NCBI GenBank assembly: GCA_004154925.1
Contig: QJNS01000236.1
Span: forward strand, 55,168 to 119,167
DNA: 64,000 nt
Origin: Monosporascus cannonballus
Taxonomy: Eukaryota; Ascomycota; Sordariomycetes; Xylariales
Direction: 5' to 3'
Under the pieces are notes generated by a model that saw only the letters and a program-made list of their open reading frames with translations, was not told the origin of the DNA and did not search any database. The position numbers and the translations under genes are program-made. Position 1 is the first letter of the stretch; each line of letters opens with the position of its first letter. Below are positions 22,404 through 35,260 of the stretch, piece by piece.

Positions 22404-24766
22404 GTGCCACTCGTGGTTTCGGCGTTTGGTAAAGAGCGCTTGGGGAGTCAGAGCCCCTAAATAGGAGCCACCCTGTTCCGGCTCTTCTTCCCTCCCCCCA
22501 CCGTTCCACCCTTAGGTAGGTAGGGTGAGGGAGGAACCACCCACCGAATATTACCCACGACCCATTGGGACCCATGAATCTCAATTGGCTACCCATCAAT
22601 TACCCACGAACGTTCAGACTTTACTTCCGTTGCCGATCGCTACCTCTGTATTGCTTATTACGATTATTTCGCGTTATTTTAATTATTAATTCTTAACTTT
22701 TTCTTTTGTTATATTTTGGCATTCTAACCTTATTTTAAAATGTTATATATCTCGTGTGTATCCCCCGAACTTACCTAGTCTAGAGGAGAGGTGGATTACC
22801 TGAGAGTGCCCATTCCTCAACTTTATCCTTGCTTGACAGCTGCCACCCTCCCGGTATGGCAACCGGGCTTTCCTATCCCGTGTTCATTCAAAGGACTGAA
22901 ACTTTAGGTGCGCATTTTACTTAATGCATCATCTTTAAACATTATGCGTTTTACCGTGAATACTTCCCTAACTTTGATAATCCGCAGCTCTATATAAAGC
23001 TAAAAGCCGTGTTACGGCACGAGAACAAGAACGTAGCCATTACACCACTAAAAGTGGAACGTTGTCAGCTCGAGCACTAACCGCCTTGTTCTGCCCTATA
23101 TACCTACTAGGTGCCACTTGGGACTGTGACAAGCCGCCCATTTATAATTACCCATTTAATATATATAGCGTAAATCAATAGGTTAGGGGGAAAAAAAATT
23201 AATACTTACAAGTATTTATAAACAACTACTATATAAGAAATCCCGTATTACTTACGGGCATTTATTACTTACTTATGGTTAAATACATCTTCTGTAACTA
23301 TTCGTCGGTAGCGTGGTACCCACCCTCTTGAAATAACACGGAATGGGCCACCGAAAAACGTGATGGCCAGTTTCACCTTTTCGGGAGAGCGGGTGCGTGA
23401 GTGGTTGGTTAGTGTAAACCCTGGACTAACGTAGGCCATTACATTAAAGTCGATATCTAAGCATCCGACAAACGTCCGTCTCACAAAAACCCCTCCCCTC
23501 TACTGCCACTACGTGAAACAGTATAATTACAAATCCGTATGGAAATCCCATATATAGCAAGCCATTAATAGTTATCTCCAAGAAACTCTACCAGATATAT
23601 CAGCTCAAGGATGTGGAATAGCAATAAACATACATTGACGTGGCGCTTAGGTATCGAGAGACCATATCTTACGTCACTTTCGGCAAATACCTTTTACCCC
23701 TTTCCTCTGGCTGAGGATGCTTTTCGGGAAGCTACGGCTTCTATAAGCGGTACATCTCGTATGATATATATGCTGATTCTGCCCCTTGATAAATTTCTCT
23801 TGGGCTTTGAGGCAATAACCCCCGAACCCCAATGAAACCTATACTTACTTATATCGATGATCGGTGGCTATCAGGCCAGCAACAATCAGGTAACTCTGCA
23901 TACTCATCCTCAGGGGACAGCAACCCACATCGTCGCATATAGTTAACATCGCTGGCCGTGATGGAATCATAATCAAGCTTGTGCCACGAGGCACTGGAGA
24001 TATACTCGAAACCAAGGACCGAATGTAAACTACATCACTTAGTGCTCACAAACCCTACGGGGCCAAAAGTGTCGGCCGCCTGAGGCTGCCCACCCGCGTA
24101 TGTAAGTAGACCTCCCCTGTCACCCAGCTACATTAACTCCTAAGTTTGAAGTAGAAGGCCGGGAAGAGAATGGTGGTTCCTCGGTAAGAGATCTGTTAGG
24201 TAGGTATATAGCGCCTGCACCTCCTCGTAGCGATTGATACAGTGCACGTTCCCAATCTCGAAATGCCAAGCATAAGGCTCCGCTGAAATAAGTCTAGCTT
24301 CAGCCCTATTTCGGAGGGTTCCATCATGATTAATTGGACAAATACGACAGCCCCTCGTTAAAACCCCGCCATGGATACATACATGGGTACTTGTTGTATG
24401 TAGCATGTACTTCCTGTCATTCCTTGCATCCTAGAAGCTTCTACGGATGCCGACAGGCTTCACTCGACCTCCTTCCCGCGTTCCGGTTTGATATTGACAT
24501 TCCAGACCGCCTCGGTTGATCCGAACATAAGAAATAGTTGGGCCGCGGTAAAACAACAGTCGGCCGGCAATCACTTACTCTTTGCTACAGCACAAACACC
24601 ATCCCATCCAATCCTGTCCCACCTTCTACTACATCCACACATCCCTCTTTCTTCCCCTCCTCAGCCCTGCAACCTACTCACCAAGTTCCGTCCCCTATCG
24701 GTCAACAACCGACCTTTCCCGCGTGACCCCGTAGCACGACATCGACATTAGCCGCAAGTTACAAAA
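22404..24766. other. Gene-free, AT-rich stretch plus cyclophilin promoter
   Basis: From about 22,640 to 23,280 the DNA is strongly AT-rich (TTATTTTAATTATTAATTC and similar), with no supported coding frame; decayed repeat DNA is the likely explanation. A tRNA-like A-box stretch occurs on the minus strand near 23,010-23,060 but no cloverleaf closes. The final 300 bases are a pyrimidine-rich promoter leading into the cyclophilin gene. Confidence 0.55.
24433..24442 (+). promoter_or_regulatory. Possible heat-shock element upstream of cyclophilin-40
   Basis: The palindrome AGAAGCTTCT matches the nGAAnnTTCn unit pair bound by Hsf1, flanked by near-matches (ATTCC before, CGGAT after). It lies about 325 bases before the ATG of an HSP90 co-chaperone, a class often induced by heat. 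The match is short and could be chance. Confidence 0.3.
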
Positions 24767-26039
24767 ATGGCCGCCGAGGAGAGCCCCAAGAAGCAGCGCA
24801 GCCGCGTGTACTTCGACATCACAATCGGCAAGAAGCCCGCGGGCCGCGTCACGTTCGAGCTCTACGACGACGTAGTGCCCAAGACGGCCGAGAACTTCCG
24901 CGCGCTATGCACGGGCGAGAAGGGCGTCGGCAAGGCCGGCAAGCCGCTGCACTACAAGGGCAGCCAGTTCCACCGCGTCATCAAGCAGTTCATGATCCAG
25001 GGCGGCGACTTCACCGCCGGCGACGGCACCGGCGGCGAGAGCATCTACGGCGCCAAGTTCGAGGATGAGAACTTCGAGCTCAAGCACGACCGCCCCTTCT
25101 TGCTGAGTATGGCTAACGCTGGACCTGGTCAGTACCCTTCCTCTCTCTCTTTTTATTATTGTTGTTCCCTCCTTCAGTAACCCATCCCTTCCAACTTGCC
25201 TCTATATACATATATACGTACACAACTACTCACACACTCTCCCGAGCACAGGCACCAACGGCTCGCAATTCTTCGTCACGACTGTCCCGACGCCCCACCT
25301 CGATGGCAAGCACGTGGTATTTGGCGAGGTGAAGTCGGGTAAGTCGATTGTGCGGCAGATCGAGAACCTGCCGACGTCGGAGGGTGACCGGCCGAACAAG
25401 GCCGCCGCCATCGCCGAGTGCGGTGAGTTGACGGGCGACGCGGCCGAGGTGACCGAGGTCAAGGCCCCCGACGCCCTCGGCGACTCGTACGAGGACTTCC
25501 CCGAGGACGAGACGTCGACGGAGCTCACCGCCGCCAAGGCGCTCGAGATCGCGGCGGCGTGCAAGGACTTCGGCAACAAGGCGTTCAAGGCAGGCGACGC
25601 CGCGACGGCGCTCGACAAGTACCAGAAGGGGCTGCGGTACCTTAGCAAGGCGCCTGACGCGGAGCCGGAGGGCGAGGAGCAGCAGAAGGAGCATGAGCAG
25701 CAGCAGCAGCAGCAGAACGCCCTGCGCTTCAGCCTCCACAGCAACAGCGCGCTCATGAACATCAGGCTCGAGGCGTGGGATGATGCGGAGCGGAGCGCGT
25801 CAGCGGCGCTCGCGGTCACAGGGAACGTCTCGGACGCGGACCGCGCCAAGGCGCTGTACCGGCGCGGCTTCGCGCTCGTGCGCCTGCGCGACGAGGACGA
25901 GGCCGTCGCTGCCCTCGAGCAGGCCCGCAAGCTGGCGCCCGGCGACGCCGCTGTCATCAGGGAGCTCGATGCCGTCAAGAAGCAGGCAGCGGCGCGCGCC
26001 GCCAAGGAGAAGGCCGCGTACAAGAAGTTCTTTTCTTGA
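24767..26039 (+). CDS. Cyclophilin-40-type peptidyl-prolyl isomerase, HSP90 co-chaperone
   Basis: Two exons, 24767-25127 and 25252-26039, give 382 residues. Residues ~12-180 are the cyclophilin domain, with [16 protein letters not shown] carrying the catalytic Arg at about residue 70 and [20 protein letters not shown]. The usual cyclosporin-contact Trp is His (about residue 136), as is normal for Cyp40. A linker (residues ~190-215) leads into a TPR domain of three repeats ([42 protein letters not shown]) whose Lys/Asn/Arg residues fit a carboxylate clamp for the C-terminus of HSP90. The family helps fold HSP90 clients in the cytosol (yeast Cpr6/Cpr7, animal CYP40). An acidic and Gln-rich insert ([13 protein letters not shown]) sits after TPR1. 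The start has a good context (caaaaATGGCC). Confidence 0.95.
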
Positions 26040-26380
26040 GGGCATTGCGGGCGGGACGTGTAGGTACTTCGAACGCTCTCTCTTCCTCTCCGCGAAGTGA
26101 AGGGGAGTGAGGCACTGGACGAGGAGAGAGAGCAAGAGACCGGGGAGGGCTTTTTGTACAATAGGACGGAGACAAAAGTCTGGTCCTGCTCCGGCAGTGG
26201 GATGCGAGCGCGTGTGAGATGAAACAGAAGAGGGGTGGAGCGCACTTCGCGACCAAACCGACTGCGACGTCGGTGGGGGGCCGGATAGGGGTAAGAACCG
26301 GCGGGAAAGGCATGTTTTATGGATGGATGGGATAAGCATTTTCCAGTGCTACTAAAGAGGTTTAAAAAGTACCAGACATA

Positions 26381-26426
<46 letters not shown>

Positions 26427-28324
26427 GCCAGTTGCCCTTTCCCTTGCCCCTATTCCAGTAAAAACTATGGTGACAGCTGACCGTCAGGCCCTTCAGAGTG
26501 GGAAGCGGTTGTCGTTAGGCCGTGGAATAAGATATGTGTCTTCATGAGAAACGTGTGTACATAAGCGACAACCGCCTTTCTATATAGGCCGCGCTGCCCT
26601 ATAACGTTCTCTGCATCGTGAATATAGAGGGTATGGTGTTGTAACGACTAATTACCTACCTCGATTCCCAGCATGCCTATTATTGCCTACCTACCTACCT
26701 GCTAATGCGCAGCACGAACCCCATCGCAAAGCCGCGTATAGGCTTAAGCCAGCGTGGGATAGATCGAGTTCAAGGCCGTCCGTGGTCTCCACAAGGGGAT
26801 GACAAGAGAGAGACACACGCATGCATGTAATCCGGAAAGCGGCAATGCTATTATATATATATACACCACAATGGCCTCGAGGAGGTCGTTGCCGGAAACC
26901 ACCGACTAGAGGAGGGGGAGATGGGCTAGATACGATCAGCGCGTTTGGTAAACGACTCGGCATGGGGCTTTCCTACCTACCTGGCGTTAGTTATCCGGTA
27001 TATCCATATGTCCAGTCTATCCGCCTACGCACCTATCTGGGCTCGGCGGACGCCAACCCCGAACTTGAGACCTTGCTGTCTGCCTCCTTTCCAAACACCC
27101 ACTGACCGACTGACCGGCCCGATCTTCGCGTACCTAATGACAGACATACCCCGCTCTCGGTAGTATCGCACCGGGTCAGGGCTCCGGTCTCCTCAAGCGG
27201 CTCCGACATGTGTGCGTATGCCGCGATGGCGTTTTGTTCCCCTCTCCCCTCCCCCCCTTTTTTCCCGTCGAGGAGCCGTGCATGCATACCCCCCCCCCCC
27301 CTGTATTGCGTACAACCTCCTCACTCTAGCGTATCCCTCCCGGTCCGTGCCCTCAGCCACCACCGTACAACCACCGCCATGGATAACACCAACACCCACG
27401 CGACACGTTCACGAGCACGCATTCGCAGCACGTTAATCAAAAGGAGGACTGACATACTATCTCTCAAGGCTTGACACGACTGGAGCATACGTGCACTGCT
27501 ACGTTATCCCGTCTACCCATCTAGCCATACAGCGGACGCAACCTTGAAGTGATGATATGTCCATTGAGCATATGCGTATATCAGGCAGACACGTGGCACA
27601 AGTCCGCCTCATCCCACCCGACGTACCATCGAGCCTTGTCGCCGTCGCCGTGCCCGCGTGATTGAATGCTGTCTGGTTTATTTCTTATTCGCGCGCGCGT
27701 CCCCTCTTGTCATTGCGTCCCATCCGCTCGTTTCCTTCTTTTGTGTTACGCCCGCTTTTCGAATTGAAGTGTTTTCTAATACGTGGTGGTGTAAAATACA
27801 TACAATGGGGCGGGTGGTGAGATCAGTTGGTCTCGTACATGGGGATGACGTGGCTCATCATCTATACCCGGATATCCTCAGCACGGGAGTGGCGTGCACG
27901 CATACCGGATGCACGCCCCCGAAACGATATCCGGAAATCCGGCAATTCGTTTCCGCAGCCCAGCGGTGATTCGTGCCTCCATTTGCCAGGGGATGGATGA
28001 TACGCCGCTAGGTCACCGGCAGTGATACGGGGGACGGGCATATATGGCGGATGACGTATATTCCGTGTCTGCGTCTATGCTTTTCTCTAGCGAATCTCCC
28101 CCCCACCCCCCCCTTCCTTCGTGATGCTCTATGGTGCTTACCCTTTTCCATGGTGCCGGGCGCCTCTAACCTCTTTATTCCGTGGCGTCCATCATACCAG
28201 GCTGCATCTTCTGCAGCCGGGACCGCGGCCGTCTTTCTTTCTTCTGTGGGGTGGGTTTTAGTCGCGTTTGTTGTTGGTGTTGTTGTAGTTGTTGTGGAAG
28301 GCCCCGCGCTTGCCGTTGACATAA
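26040..28324. other. Gene-free intergenic stretch with homopolymer tracts
   Basis: Contains the 3' flank of the cyclophilin gene and, from the other side, that of the BUD2-like gene, so it is a convergent interval. It carries a 42-base A run, a 13-base C run (27289-27301), CTAC repeats (26684-26700) and C-rich blocks near 28,100. Short open frames here are low-complexity. No gene supported. Confidence 0.6.
26383..26424 (+). repeat. Poly(A) tract of 42 bases
   Basis: An uninterrupted run of 42 A residues lies about 345 bases downstream of the cyclophilin stop codon. It may be a simple homopolymer repeat or the tail of a retroposed element; no flanking target-site duplication was seen by eye. 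Confidence 0.9.
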
Positions 28325-31300
28325 CTAGTGCCTCGAGCTCGAGTCGCTCTGCCAGGAGTCGGGGAGGCCTAGGACGCCCTTACCCTCCTTGTCCCTGCTC
28401 TTGTCCCGTACTGACGTTGAAGAGTTGCCCTTTTTTCCAATCAACCCACTGAGGAAGTTCCGCCCGTTCTTCCCATGCCCGCCCTTGGCACGGACGGTGC
28501 CCTGAGGGCAGTGCGTATCCGAATCGTCGGATCCGTGGCGTCGAATGTTTCCTTCTCGGCCAAACCTCATATCCCGAAACGTGAACCGCTCTCCATGTCG
28601 CTCACCACCTTCATCGCTCCCGGACGAGCCCGGAGCCTTGTACGGGTCGTTTTCCAACCAGGCCGGACTGCCATACGATAAGTTAACCGAGTCCACCAGT
28701 GAGGACTTGTCAAGCTCTTCAGCCAACTCGTCCGCCGTTGCGAGGGATGTGAGCTCTTCATTGCGCAGAGATTCTATCCTAGCAAGGCACTCGTCAGACC
28801 GACTCTGGAGTGCTATACAAATATTGTTGAATTCTGCGAGCTCGCCCTCGTAAGCGAAGTTATTGTTGTTTTTGGTTTGGCTGGAATCCAGCCACAGCTT
28901 GACTAAGGCTGCGTAGTTCCTTGCTTGATCTACGAGGTATGGAAGCGACGGAGACCCTTCACGCGACAGGGGACCTAAGCGACTGAGGATTGTTGTGGGG
29001 GTCGAATACGAGGCTGGAATGTACAAAACATTCCGCTCCCCTGAGATAGAGCACAACTGATCGATGAAATCCTTGAAAGACTGTCTATGGGCTGTGAGAA
29101 ACTTGTTCATGGGCTCCATCCAGCCCTCTTTCTTTCCAAAACTAGCCAGGTTAGCCAAAGCCTGGAGTCCCTTAGCGATCAGTGTTAGGGTGCGCTGAGC
29201 CCGTGGTCGCGGATTGTCTCGCAAAAGCCCGAATAGCTTGGGATTGAGGATCGCCGGACAGACGAAACGAAGGAAGAAGAATCCCGAGACGCTCGTGTAG
29301 TTGACGGTGCGGAGGAAGTCCCCGTACCGGTCCTCGGCAACGGCCCTGACGTATTTCAACATCTGTCGAAGCTCCGGCGGTAGTTTCGTTGCGGTGACGG
29401 CGATGCATCCCCAGACCTCTGATGTCAGCTGCATCAGCTGGTTCCAATGATCTTTCATGTCGTCGTTACGATATATCCTGCTCGGGTCGACCTCGCAATC
29501 CGGGTTCAACTCGTTGATCTCGAAGATCTTGTCACTCAAGATCTCCTCGAGGTATTCTTTGCCAACTCGCCGCATGTGAAACTCTAAAGCCTGCGTGAGC
29601 AACGAGTTGCCTCGAAACAAGAGATTTGCCTCCCCGGCCAATGACTTCCCCATGTCCCGCATTAGCTCTCTATCGTTCGCCGATGAAGACGACTCATTGG
29701 ATTTTAAGCGCCTGCTGAAACGAACCCTTCTGATGCTCTGCTGACTCCCGATGCCGTCGATTTCTTCTTCCACGAGGGCCGAAAGCCAGTCGTTGGAAGT
29801 CCCCGAAACCTGGAAGATATTTAGGAATGTCTCTGCGAGTTTGCGCAGTGACGAGGGCAATTCCGACGCGATCTGAGTTGTCAGACCAGTGCTGAACCGA
29901 TGGAGCAGCTCGGCGAGGGGCTGGTAATCTTGCAACGGTAGGACGACGAGCTCGTCATGAGTTACCCTAAGAAGCATGCTTCCAACCGCCTCCCGCTTCG
30001 CGTTGCGTATTTGGAGCCACTCTTCGTGGTCCTTCGCCTTCTCTAGCTTCTCCAGGGGTATGTCAACAGAGCCGCAAAGGACTTCCGTCAGATTGCCCAC
30101 CTTGGGAAGGCCTAAAGAGGCCTGCAGCTGATGGCTAAGACTCTCCATATTACCGTCTACTCGCTTCAGGAGGACGGATAGGTAGGGAAGAGCAGCGGGT
30201 AAGTCGGTGAACTGCGCGAACTCCCGCCAGAAAGGGTTCTTCGTATCGACTTGGGTGGTCGTCCGCGCTCGTACTTCGCCATCCAGTATCACCTCGGCAA
30301 CATAGTTTCCAACTAACGGATCCCGTTCCTTGCCGTGCCGGTCATGATGCTCCGGCCGAGGGATGGCTTTCCGTATCTTAGCCTCCGTGATCCTTAGCTG
30401 GATGGTCTTCTCTACTCGGAACAGCTGGCCTTCGAAATCTGAACTAAGACCTCTGACCGCGACCAGCTGGTCCGTCGACGCCTCCAAGCCGTAGAAGTCG
30501 GGGACCGCGAATGCCCGCAGGAGCACGAACCATACTTCGAACAGCACCCTCGAGTCGACGGCGAGATACACGGGACGGAATATCGAAAGCTGCGTCGACG
30601 TAGATGAGTAGATAGGGAAGATGGCGATACAATACTCTTCGTCCAACACGGACCTGTCGAGCCGTTGTACGGCACACCGCGACAGCTGAGTCAGGTCGAG
30701 TACGGATAATATAGTCACGTCGTTCTCCGTCATCAGCTTGAACTCCCCGTTGTCCTGTAGGATACAGGACACTCTTCTCCACGAGGTCGATCCTGAGCGG
30801 AGATCTCGGGTGGATGGCCGTTTGACGATGGCACGAGGTGACGTGGCGACGCCTTTGTCCCACAGCATCACCTTGCCGACCTTAATGATGCTCGCATCTT
30901 TAGCAGGCGCCGAGGTCGCGATCGTAGGGCCCCGCCTCCTGGTCTCGGATCTTCCGGTCCCGGGCGAATTTCCGCTTCTGCCGTCACCAGGCCTCACACT
31001 ATGCGGTCGAAGCTGTTGCCAGCAGAGGAGACTAGCAAGCCACAGATCGTGCTCTTCTGCTATGAGAGGCCGTAGAAATAGCTCCAAACCCGTCTTAGGG
31101 TGCGTAAGCTCGAGGCATTTCGTGCCATCTTCTGGATGATCTACGGGGAGAACCCTACAGCCGCGAAGGTCGCTAACAAGTGGGATATGAAACTGCGTGA
31201 TTTGCCCGGTATCGAACAACAAGCCTCCCCTATCCTCGTCGATCCAGCAAATTCCGATATACCACGGCCCGTCCGGTTCCGTCTGATATTCGACTTCTCC

Positions 31301-32303
31301 TCTCATTCTGCCGCATAGATTATTCATCAGGAGTAGAATCTTGTTGGCGTCGTCCGTCGGTATAGGGGATGGTAGCGCATCCACCGAAGGGGGCGGCGAG
31401 ATTAAGGGGGAAGTCGGCCGAGAGGCCGCCCGTTTTATGAGACGTTTATTGGTGGATTTCTTGTCTTTGGATGGCGCGACAGTTATCTTCAGATCCGGTG
31501 GCCTTGCCGGGACAACCGAGGGGAAGCCGAGGGACTCGAGTACTGAGGGAGGTGAGCGGACGTCAAGGTCGCCGAAAGGCTGCGAGTTCGACGAGGAGAA
31601 CGAGCCCACCCGGTGGCGGTTATCGAACGAGGAAGTAGCGGAATGCTGGCGCGGCGTAAGTGCTCCATCCATAGTATGCGTCCGCTGTCTCAGCGACGGC
31701 TTCTGCTGCGGGCTAGACGAGGAGCTATCAAAAGATTCGCCAAAGGCATCACGGAATACGACGCCTTGCCGTCTATGCTCGCCGCCGAGTATGGAACTCG
31801 GCGAAGTCGTCTGAGGCGAAGTAGCGCCAAAGCCCAGGGCCATTTGCGAGATGATTGTGTCGGCCGTCGTAGCCTGGCCATTCTCGGCGGGTTCAGGTGT
31901 AACGGTGCGGGGACTATTCTGCATATCGACGCCGTGTTTGGAATTTGTGGGCGTGCTGCTACTGGCTATGCCGTCCGTATTTCGGGGTAATGTGTCTCCA
32001 GCTGCCGTGTGTGGCCAGTCTGGAAGCGACCGGTCCTGGGCATGTTGCGATGAACCATCCATCCTAAGTGGTAGGGTAATGCCGCTCGTCCGTCGATTCG
32101 GCTGCAAAACTGGACGTTCATCGAGGTCCACTATCTGGCTCGAGAAAGAGAGGATCTTTTATGCCGTGCACGAATGGTAGATTACATAGGGGTGCGTCGG
32201 CCATCAAGAATTCGGGGTCCAGCTCTGGATGTGGAAGACGTCTGTCATATACCGAGAAAGCAGGCTTGTTTTCGTTCAGCAGCTGCCATCGGGAGTCGAC
32301 CAT
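28325..32303 (-). CDS. RasGAP-domain protein, BUD2/CLA2-like
   Basis: A large exon 32134-28325 plus a proposed 17-codon first exon 32303-32253 (intron gtatat...gccag, 118 bases) give about 1,286 residues. The N-terminal ~250 residues are Ser/Pro-rich and disordered. Residues ~270-400 and ~430-560 resemble PH-like folds, then a C2 domain (~580-720: GNYVAEVILDGEVRARTTTQ, NPFWREFAQF). The RasGAP domain spans ~800-1100: the arginine finger sits in LFRGNSL near residue 857 and the structural motif is FFFLRFVCPAILNPKLFGLL. The C-terminus is charged and basic. This order and size fit BUD2/CLA2, the GAP for the Rsr1/Bud1 GTPase in polarity and bud or branch site choice; a role in polarised hyphal growth is inference. 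The large open frame has no ATG at its 5' limit (it opens at GTG), which is why the upstream exon is proposed; the next internal ATG would start at MDGSSQ. Confidence 0.85.
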
Positions 32304-33262
32304 TCTATTCTAGTTAGGGGACCAAGTAAAAGGTTCGACAGCTAATCGGGTCGTCGTCGAATTGCGGCGCATGGCATTGCTAGCAATTAGGATTGTCCGG
32401 ACTGTGTGTAGCCCCGGCGGGAAATTCCCAGCGGAAGAAAAAGCGTATATATTGACCGTAATTACCATACCAGAGCGAAGCGGACGCCGCACACGCCGTG
32501 GACGAGCCAATGGCCGAAGAGATTAGAGCTAGGATTTTGCTCCTCCGCCGCTTATCTGCCAGGGTTTTGATTCTGATTCCCAAGGGGCCGTTGCTTGTTT
32601 GTAACCCGGGGTTCGTATTGGAGAAGACGGTTTATAATGGCTGACTGCGGCGGCGGAAGGACCATGCACTTTTCGACAGAGCCCCCTGGGGGGGCGTTTA
32701 GTGGGGAGCCGGCTTGCAGCGTGCAGGCCTAGGTTTTTACCTAATAGTGTAGAACCCTGAAATCCGCCTACCAACAACCACTGTGACCCTACCACTACCG
32801 TAGTCTACTTGTAGTAATAGCTGTAATAGCAGGCCGGTGGCCGCAGCAGTAGGAGCAACGGCGAGATCGGACGTATTGCCTGGACATGCAGGTAATAAAA
32901 AGATGCTTGCTTTTGGCTTGGCCCGGATCGATGGGCAGGAAACGCACAAACAATTGGACAATCTGGACCTCCGAGTTCTGGGTCGAGACGGACAGCCACC
33001 GAAGCAAATTTCGGGGGTTGATGTACGGCGACGAATGGGGATTTGCCTCTTGCTACTCGGCCCGTAACAACAAGGACGGTCGATGCAATTTTGAAGGGCC
33101 GGGTATTAGTAAGGGGAGCGTCTCGAGGTACACTACAAAACAGTTCGCACAAGGTCTCAAGGAAAGCATATGCAACTACTTTCCGGAAGACTGAATGAAA
33201 CAAAAGAAACCTGCAGCCAGGAGAAGAGGGTGAAGGGGTTTGGATCGGGGATAAATGAAAAT

Positions 33263-33309
33263 ACATGCATGAATGAATGGACGGACAGGTGGATGAATGA
33301 ATGAATGAT
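33263..33309 (+). repeat. (GAAT)n-type microsatellite, imperfect
   Basis: GAAT units run through this interval with an interruption GGACGGACAGGTG in the middle. Simple tandem repeat. Confidence 0.85.
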
Positions 33310-35250
33310 ACTTCTCGATTCCCGCGGAGTTGTGGGTACCTACACTGCTACTACTGGGACGGAGAGTAGATAGCACCCTACTAGAAAGCTGCTAGTGACG
33401 GACAGCCATGTCCATGCCTGTCATTCTATCCCATGTTTGCGCTATGAGATGCTTTAGCTCGATTAACGGTGACTGGGACCCCCAGCTAAGCTGTTAAACT
33501 GCCACTACGTATTAGGGGGTAAGTGAATGACCCTTGCCTGTCACTCCTACTGAAATGGCTTATCTAAAAGCCCAGTGTCAGCCCAGCTCAACCGCTAAAG
33601 AACGGCAAAACCATTGATATCTGGGCCAACTATACTGAAGTTAGTATACCGAGTGCGACGGCGCAGTACCTCGCAAGGATCATTTTATTCGGCCTCTTCC
33701 CAAGTAGCCCCCCATATGTGGACCCTCAGAACGAACCAGCCAATGTTTACTCCTTCCTCCGACATTTGCATTAATAAGCGGCTCCCTGTTAATAATAGCA
33801 TCTTATTAGTATGGAAACTTGATGAAGCCTACAGTACTCAACGCCATGAGGCTTGACATGGAGGAAGAGCTCCGGCTGAGTGTAAAGTGCTTCGTCGGCT
33901 TCTTAGTATCTACGAACAACGAACGGCCTTCCGAAGATACGCTTGGGTTCGGACCACCATTCATCCCCCCACCCAGGCATTTTCACGATCTGCAGTTTAT
34001 TAACGGTCCGCCTGTTTGAGTCTGAGACCAGGTGTTTTTCTTTAGTGATCCGGCTCGCTGGCATCTGCCATGTGTCTTTTCTCTTGGCTGTGTCTCTTGG
34101 CGGAGAAGAGGTCGTAGAGGGGTAGTATACGAACGCAATGGTAATGCGTGACCGAAGAGACACGACTCAGTCTCACAAGCCAAGAGCAAATATTAGCTGG
34201 TCAAAACAAGTCGCACTTGGGCCCAACGAGGACAAGCTGTTATTGGACTGTCGTTATATATATTCCAGATGGCCACAAGGCGTCAGCACCGCCAATTTTA
34301 AGACCTACTAGCCGGCGCGTTGCCAGAAACAGTAAATCTAAGTCGCTAGCAGTACTGTTGATTGGCCGATTTTGCGATCATCAGTGGAATTCTTGACCCG
34401 CCGGCAAAAATTGGTTTACCGACTTCTTGGGACCCTCTATCGGATATTAGGAGCTGCTATTGACGACCAGAGGGGTCATCATAAGTTGGAGAAGGCCATT
34501 GTTGGTTGTCCAACCGTTCGGGATGGCTTACTACAGTATGGAAAAGGGAAACATACCCGCGATACTAAGTACCATGGCCGAATTTAATATCCCTGCCAGG
34601 TACCCTCTAGGGTCAGGTTTACCGCAATTGCTATACTGGGGCTTTGATTCATATAAAGCTTGAAAGGGTGACTTAATGGGAATAGCCGATTAGTACATAT
34701 AACTACTGAACTGATGCGGGGCGCGTTCAGCCTCGAGCCCTCTTATATAACGTAAGTAGGGCTGCGAGCTGCCCGGATTGGGCAATTGGGACATGGCTTG
34801 TTCCCAAGATGTCGGGCCATTCCCTCGTCGATAATATTGACTCAGCCCCGGAGACACAGGATATCACTCCGCAATTCCAATTCAAAATGAGCTCCTCGCA
34901 ATGAGAGCCTCATTCGGACCTGTACTAACATACCGGGTCGTGGCCAAAATTATTGTCGCACTTTTACTCGTACCCCCTAAACCTCATCGAAATGATATCA
35001 ATGGACAGGCCATATTATATCTTCCACATAAGAATATACATTTACTTAACAGGTCAATGAGTAAGCAAGTGTAAAATATCAATAAGTTCCAGGTTCTTTT
35101 AAGCCTTTTTGGTAGATATCCACAATCCTTGCAAATAGTTGTATCAGAATACGTTGCTTTGAAAGAGTGTGAGGGCGTGTTAATTGTTTTGTCCACGGCC
35201 TGTATACCACCGACAAAAAAGAGCTGGCGAAGAAAAAGAACCGCTCGATC

Positions 35251-35260
35251 TACCTAGGTA
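35251..35260. repeat. Palindromic decamer TACCTAGGTA, copy 1
   Basis: A perfect palindrome found at least four times in the window, always between genes (also at 40614, 42082 and 53833). Function unknown. Confidence 0.7.

Noticed and set aside
23010..23062. tRNA-like or SINE-like stretch on the minus strand (GGTGTAATGGCTACGTTC)
   Set aside because: Resembles an A-box, but no acceptor stem, T-arm or B-box could be closed.
25226..26245. A 339-codon minus-strand frame opposite cyclophilin-40
   Set aside because: Same antisense effect: Ser/Ala/Arg-rich shadow of a GC3-rich gene.
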